A stretch of DNA of 29,965 nt from Cymbomonas tetramitiformis (lineage: Eukaryota; Chlorophyta; Pyramimonadophyceae; Pyramimonadales; Pyramimonadaceae), in NCBI GenBank assembly GCA_001247695.2, contig LGRX02015881.1, positions 1 to 29,965 on the forward strand, written 5' to 3'. Below, piece by piece: positions 26,136 to 29,965 of this stretch. Made by a program: the position numbers and the translations under genes. Below the pieces are notes generated by a model. It saw only the letters and a program-made list of their open reading frames with translations. It had not been told where the DNA came from and did not search any database. The first letter of the stretch is position 1, and each line of letters opens with the position of its first letter.

Positions 26136-28425
26136 TGCAGGGAGTACACACGGGCTGCGCCACTCGCGACCCCTCAGCATTTTGGCAAGCGGCCGTCGGT
26201 CGCGCTTCCCAGCGTCCATCCCACACCGCGGGTCGTGGTTCGTCACCCCCATCCTGCTGTGAGCAGTCACAGCGGACCAGCAAACTGCGTTTGGGACCCC
26301 CCTTTTTTGCATCTTCCCGCCCACTGAAGTTCGGGAACTCGCCGTTGAAGTTGTGCGTGAGCTTCACAGCCACGCCCAGCGCAAACTCCATGGTCAACCT
26401 GCCTCGGTCGGCAAGTACGGCTGCCAGCTGGTTGTTCACCTTCACCGCACCACCAGATGAATGGAATAAGCGCCCCACGTTCCTGGTGTGGATCGCACGA
26501 TCCATAACCGTTGCTAGGTTTGAGGCCCTGCACGCCTTCAGGATTCCAAAGACCAGACTGCGCAGTCCGGGGCAATGCACACCCATCCGCTGGTAGAGAA
26601 GACAGGTGTCCGTCCGCTGTGTGTCTGCGGACCCATCGAATGTCAGCGGTCCCACGCGTGCAGGGACACGCGGAGGATCTACTACTCTCTGACCATCTCT
26701 CCACGTGATGCGGGCAAGCTCTTCCTTCTCTGCCTCCGGCCTCGCATCCCACGCTTCCTTCCCAACGAAGGCTTCCAGCACTTCCCAGGCTAGGACGAGG
26801 TCGGACATCTTGAGAGTGGCGTGCAGCCGCGCCTCCGGGGGTGGCAGCTTTGACCAGCCTTCCATGTTTTCGAAGTTGGGACATGGGCTGGAGAGGTGCA
26901 AAGGGTGCACCACTCGGGGCGGCCCAACCGCATGCTGGTTGCGCCAGTCGTAGCATGGGCCACACATCACCAGACCGGGTTGCTGGAGGCTAGTTCCCTG
27001 CAACGGGTCACACTCAAAATCCGCCTTCATGCACAGATCGCAGCTCCATACTTCAGGCAGGCTCCCGTAGCTCCCTCCAAACCGTATTGCGTCGCCGCAA
27101 GCAAGGCATTGCATGTGCCATGGCATCCCATACTGAGACAACGTCCCCAGCGGCTCGGCGCGGATTGCGTCGTGCGTGGCGGGGACTCCAGCCTCCGTGC
27201 TGATGGCGCCGTAGAGAATTGCGGACATCGTGGCCGCGGTGCGCAGGCCGCGACCCCCACCAGGCACCTCCCCAACCCGGCAAAGCCCCCGATGCACAGT
27301 CCTGTCCCCCGGCCAAACAATGACGCTGCCCGGCGGGCCAGCAAAACGGACGCGCCTTAACGGCGTGGCTGACGGAAAGCCGGACGCTGCGTGATCGAGT
27401 GTGAAGTGGCACGCGCCGTCCTCGCACCGCTGCCAATGCCTTCCATCTACCGAATCAGGCAGGAGTTCCGTGTAGCTCTGCTCGTCAAGGAACATCCCGG
27501 AGGAAAACTGGGTAGGGAAAACTGCCTCCTCGCCGCTCCGGAGCAAGAGGTCAGTGTGCCACATCTGCACCCAGCTCCCCAGGTTGCGCAGGAGGACAGC
27601 TGGGGATAGCAAGAACTCGCCAACCCCTGACACCCGGACCGCCTTCTGCATGCTGACGTGATGATGCTCAAGCACCTTCCCCCAGATCCCCGGATATTCC
27701 GATTTCGCGCGCTCCCAGTCCACCTTCACGGAATACCTCGCCCCTGGTCGGAGACACCGCTCGTCCCGCTCGACCCGCGGGTCCCACTCACGCGTGCTGA
27801 ACAGGGAAGAGGGCGTCAGAAAATTCGCAACCGCACGGTCTGTAGCTTTTGTGAAAAGCGATGAACAGCGGGGACAATCCTTCACGCACACGATCGTTTC
27901 CAAGATCCGCGCGCACTCCGCCTTACAGTCTTCAATCTTCTGGTGGCATACACGTATGCGCAGCTCACACGCATCGTGCAGTGCCGTGGGGTCATCGTGA
28001 ACCATCGTGATGCGATGGAGCGTGCAAAAAGACTGTACCCCTTCCCAGGCAGTTCTGACGTTCTCCTCACGGTTCCCCAGCGCGACAGCTTCACACCGTT
28101 TAGTCGTCATCGCTGAATCAGCCGGTGATGGGGATTCCAATTCTTCCATAGCCGCCGTCCAGCAATCCAGCAATTTCACCAGCTCATCAAGCGTGCACCC
28201 GTGTCTTTCGCAACTGTTCCGCACCATACGAAGGGTGGCCATACAGCATGCGGCCCAGACAAGCAGGCACGCCTTCTCCAGGTCAACCAATACGCAGTCC
28301 CCGTTGGACCCGCAGGACATGGGAGGGGGCACCACGTGCATGCCTAGCCCCTCCAGATCTTTGGGTAGCCCCAACTGCACGTGAAGAACCCTACATGGCG
28401 TATCCGCATGTGGATGGCACGCCAT
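25956..28425 (-). CDS. Gene A, first exon: 2OG/Fe(II) oxygenase-like domain plus cysteine cluster
   Basis: Start taken at ATG 28425 (MACHPHADTPCRVLHV); the open frame extends upstream to 28674 but there runs through the shared upstream repeat, so it is not coding. Residues ~1-200 are helical and Cys-rich (CPRC at 184-187). Residues ~230-400 fit a double-stranded beta-helix oxygenase: H290-x-D292 in MWHTDLL, H378 in VIVWPGDRTVHRG and R395 in GRGLRTAATM, the expected Fe(II) triad and 2OG-binding Arg. Residues 440-491 hold C-x2-C, C-x2-C, C and C-x2-C, a likely two-zinc domain. The rest (~500-780) is globular but unrecognised (LVLAWEVLEAFVGKEAW, GLRSLVFGILKACRASN), with another Cys pair CDC. A linker follows. 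The fold could be phytanoyl-CoA/AlkB-like or TET/JBP-like; by eye I cannot decide, so the substrate is unknown. Confidence 0.65.
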
Positions 28426-28860
28426 TGATCCCTGGCCAACATACTGCGCCCCGCACCGACCCACCCGGGATACCCCACCCCATCCCACCCACGATTTAAA
28501 GCGCCGCTGCTCACTCTTTGGCCGCTGATTCGCAACCGCAGATGAAGCAGCATAAGGCACGGCGCCGGGGAGAGCGCCACACGCGCCACGCGCCTGATTC
28601 GGCGCGGAGCGGAGCAGCCTCCCCGATACAATCGGTCCCCACCCCGTGCATGCACACAGCACCGTCGGGTACATGCATAATCAGATCTTGCGACATTGCA
28701 TCATAATGACTTTTGAGGTCCACCAGGGCAGGCCGTCCAGGGCGGTCTCATACACACACGCACACGCACGCACGCACGCGTTTTACACACAAAGATGATT
28801 TATGCTCAATATTGTTACATCTCATTACATTACGTTAAGTGCGCAAACAGGCCGAGCATG
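28426..28860. other. Upstream region of gene A
   Basis: No gene is supported. It contains copy 2 of the shared module (28501-28622), about 75 bp 5' of the gene A ATG. A CACACGCACG-type microsatellite lies at about 28751-28780. AT-rich DNA at 28785-28860 marks the 3' side of gene D. Confidence 0.5.
28501..28622 (-). repeat. Shared upstream module, copy 2 (5' of gene A)
   Basis: Same core as the other copies but more diverged (GCATAAGGCACGG where the others read GCCTATAACACGG, and ATTTAAAG at its right edge in transcription sense). Its position just before the gene A start suggests a promoter role. A TATA-like word in the module lies ~125 bp before the ATG. Confidence 0.72.
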
Positions 28861-29260
28861 TTAATTGGTGTCTTCTTCGCTAGTTTCACTAACATACTCC
28901 TCATCATCGTCGGACGGATCCGTGTGTGTCGGACACTCCGCCTCCGATTCCACAATTTGTGCATACTCCTGCCACTCCAGCCAATGCTCCCTTCGCGGGT
29001 GGTACATACAGCCGCACGACCACGTAACCGTTTGGGGGCCGCTCTCCAAATTCTCCATCATACGTCCCTTCGGGAACATCATGTTCCGTGGGCGCCGCGG
29101 TCCATACGTGGTCTGGGTTGAATCCGACAATTTTCGCTTCGATAATCCAGGGCGCCGGTACGAACCGGCTTTCATGAAGCGTCACCGACCATCCAATACG
29201 CACAGGCAGCGAGCCCCCGTTCTCCGTGTTGACCCATGTATGCTGCCACGCATACCACAA
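28861..29260 (-). CDS. Gene D, small protein with acidic C-terminus (frame uncertain)
   Basis: Two minus frames overlap. One starts at 29260 (MWYAWQHTWVNTENGG) and reads naturally through WSVTLHESRFVPAPWIIEAKI. The other (29175-28861) reads naturally in its second half: TVTWSCGCMYHPRREHWLEW, then an acidic tail SDDDEEYVSETSEEDTN and stop. A short intron or a frameshift between about 29110 and 29050 would join the two good halves, but I could not identify convincing splice sites. The gene lies 5' of gene A on the same strand and 3' of module copy 3. No family is recognised. Confidence 0.4.
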
Positions 29261-29297
29261 ACTACACGTTCAACGATAGGGATCACAACCCCCATCG

Positions 29298-29755
29298 CGC
29301 GCAGCCTCCCCGCACCCTTTGTCCCTGGGTCCTCTGGTCCTTGCGTGCACACTATGCACCTGTCTACTGTACGCGCACCCTCACCCATCCCTCCCCACCC
29401 ACGACTCGCAGCGCCGCTGCTCACCCTTTGGCCGCTGATTCGCAACCGCAGATGAAGCAGCCTATAACACGGCGCCGGGGAGAGCACCGCACGCGCCACG
29501 CGCCTGATTCGGCGCGGAGCGGAGCAGCCTCCCCGCACCCTTTGCCCCTGGGTCCTCTGGTCCTTGCATGCACACTCTGCACCTATCTACTGTACGCGCA
29601 CCCTCGCCCATCCCTCCCCACCCACGACTGGTTGGCCAGCAGCCTCCCCGCACCCTTTGTCCCTGGGTCCTATGGTCCTTGCGTGCACACTATGCACCTA
29701 TCTACCGTACGCGCCCCCTCGCGCATGCATCCCCAGCGACGATCGCAACCACAGG
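29298..29755. repeat. About 115-bp tandem repeat, three units, one carrying the shared module
   Basis: GCAGCCTCCCCGCACCCTTT begins units near 29304, 29524 and 29642. Each continues GGGTCCT(C/A)TGGTCCTTGC, TGCACC(T)ATCTAC and GTACGCGC(A)CCCTCGC. The first unit is extended by the shared module, while the second has GGTTGGCCA at the corresponding place, so filled and empty versions of the site lie side by side. Confidence 0.8.
29404..29532 (-). repeat. Shared upstream module, copy 3 (5' of gene D)
   Basis: 129-bp core, the same length as copy 1 and nearly identical to it. It lies about 145 bp 5' of the gene D start at 29260. Confidence 0.75.
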
Positions 29756-29840
29756 TTGACACTTTGAAGGACACCGAAAACATCCACATGATCACTTTTA
29801 AAGATCAAATAACAAGTTGTAAGTTAAGACTAAGACTCCA
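29756..29840. other. Short AT-rich spacer
   Basis: No gene or repeat is recognised between the 115-bp and 56-bp tandem arrays. Confidence 0.4.
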
Positions 29841-29965
29841 CTACCTCGCACGGAGCCCGCAGGCGATCCCGCCTCCAGGGGACCCCTAAGACTTCTCTAC
29901 CTCGCACGGAGCCCGCAGGCAATCCCGCCTCGAGGGGACCCCTAAGACTTCTCTACCTCGCACGG
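29841..29965. repeat. 56-bp tandem repeat at the right window edge
   Basis: CTACCTCGCACGGAGCCCGC starts at 29841 and 29897, and CTACCTCGCACGG again at 29953, a 56-bp period cut by the window end. Units are almost identical. It contains no GGTAAA boxes, so it is not the counterpart of the left subterminal array. Confidence 0.92.

Larger units (their letters stand above)
15760..29965 (-). mobile_element. Left ~14 kb of a large CACTA/Tnp2-like DNA transposon with cargo genes
   Basis: The presumed left end reads CACTGAGAAATAAACGTGG and lies exactly where RE3 gag stops. CACTG/CACTA ends are typical of the EnSpm/CACTA superfamily. It is followed by a subterminal array of GTGGTAAA boxes in both orientations, as expected for transposase binding. 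About 0.5 kb further in is the 3' end of a Tnp2-like transposase gene (minus strand). Three more minus-strand genes follow: B (29-residue repeats), A (oxygenase-OTU fusion) and D. No right terminus is visible, so the element probably leaves the window. The cargo is assigned to the transposon from shared strand, close packing and a shared upstream repeat; this is inference. The target duplication cannot be read without the other end. Confidence 0.55.

Noticed and set aside
27000..28000. Firm assignment of the gene A oxygenase to the TET/JBP family
   Set aside because: Only the generic HxD...H...R pattern is visible; family-specific inserts cannot be judged by eye, so only the 2OG/Fe(II) fold is claimed.
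28426..28674. N-terminal extension of gene A upstream of ATG 28425
   Set aside because: The open frame there runs through the shared upstream module, which also occurs outside genes, so it is not protein-specific.

Overview
This window looks like eukaryotic repeat-rich DNA. It carries LTR retroelements primed by a half tRNA, spliceosomal GT-AG introns, minisatellites and a CACTA/Tnp2-type DNA transposase. There are no operons, Shine-Dalgarno-like sites or prokaryotic mobile elements. The gag-like proteins remind me of the large pol-less gag families of prasinophyte green algae; that is an impression from memory, not a search result.

Left part (1-10600): a 93-bp tandem array (1-292), degenerate TGATGA-type repeats, and a complete short LTR element RE1 (590-2505, TSD AGCGG) inserted in a long degenerate minisatellite that continues to about 3945. 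Then come unclassified DNA, a ~180-bp satellite (4780-5330), and a second complete short LTR element RE2 (6091-7788, TSD CTCTG, identical LTRs). From 7789 to 10600 the DNA is mostly non-genic, with one candidate small zinc-finger-like ORF (9616-9891) and a short tandem repeat.

Middle part (10608-15760): retroelement RE3 has a 5' LTR, a PBS and a gag gene. Its gag is split at 11722/15011 by a complete gag-only element RE4 (11723-15005, TSD TTTCT, LTRs differing at 1 of 243 positions). RE3 gag appears to be cut again near 15760, just after its zinc knuckle, where a new element begins.

Right part (about 15760 to beyond the window): I interpret this as the left ~14 kb of a large CACTA/Tnp2-like DNA transposon. 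It seems to start with CACTG and a subterminal array of GTGGTAAA boxes spaced 10-11 bp. All its genes are on the minus strand, in transcription order: a small acidic protein (D, ~29260-28861); a 1181-aa fusion (A, 28425-24668) with a 2-oxoglutarate/Fe(II) oxygenase-like core, a cysteine cluster, a tandemly duplicated exon and a C-terminal OTU-type cysteine protease; a protein with 29-residue repeats (B, 24108-21413); and a multi-exon Tnp2-like transposase (20870-16337). A ~120-160-bp module recurs upstream of D, A and B in the same orientation and may be a shared promoter or a small mobile repeat. Several splice junctions were checked by reading-frame arithmetic. The transposase's first catalytic acid, two junctions and the right end of the element are unresolved.
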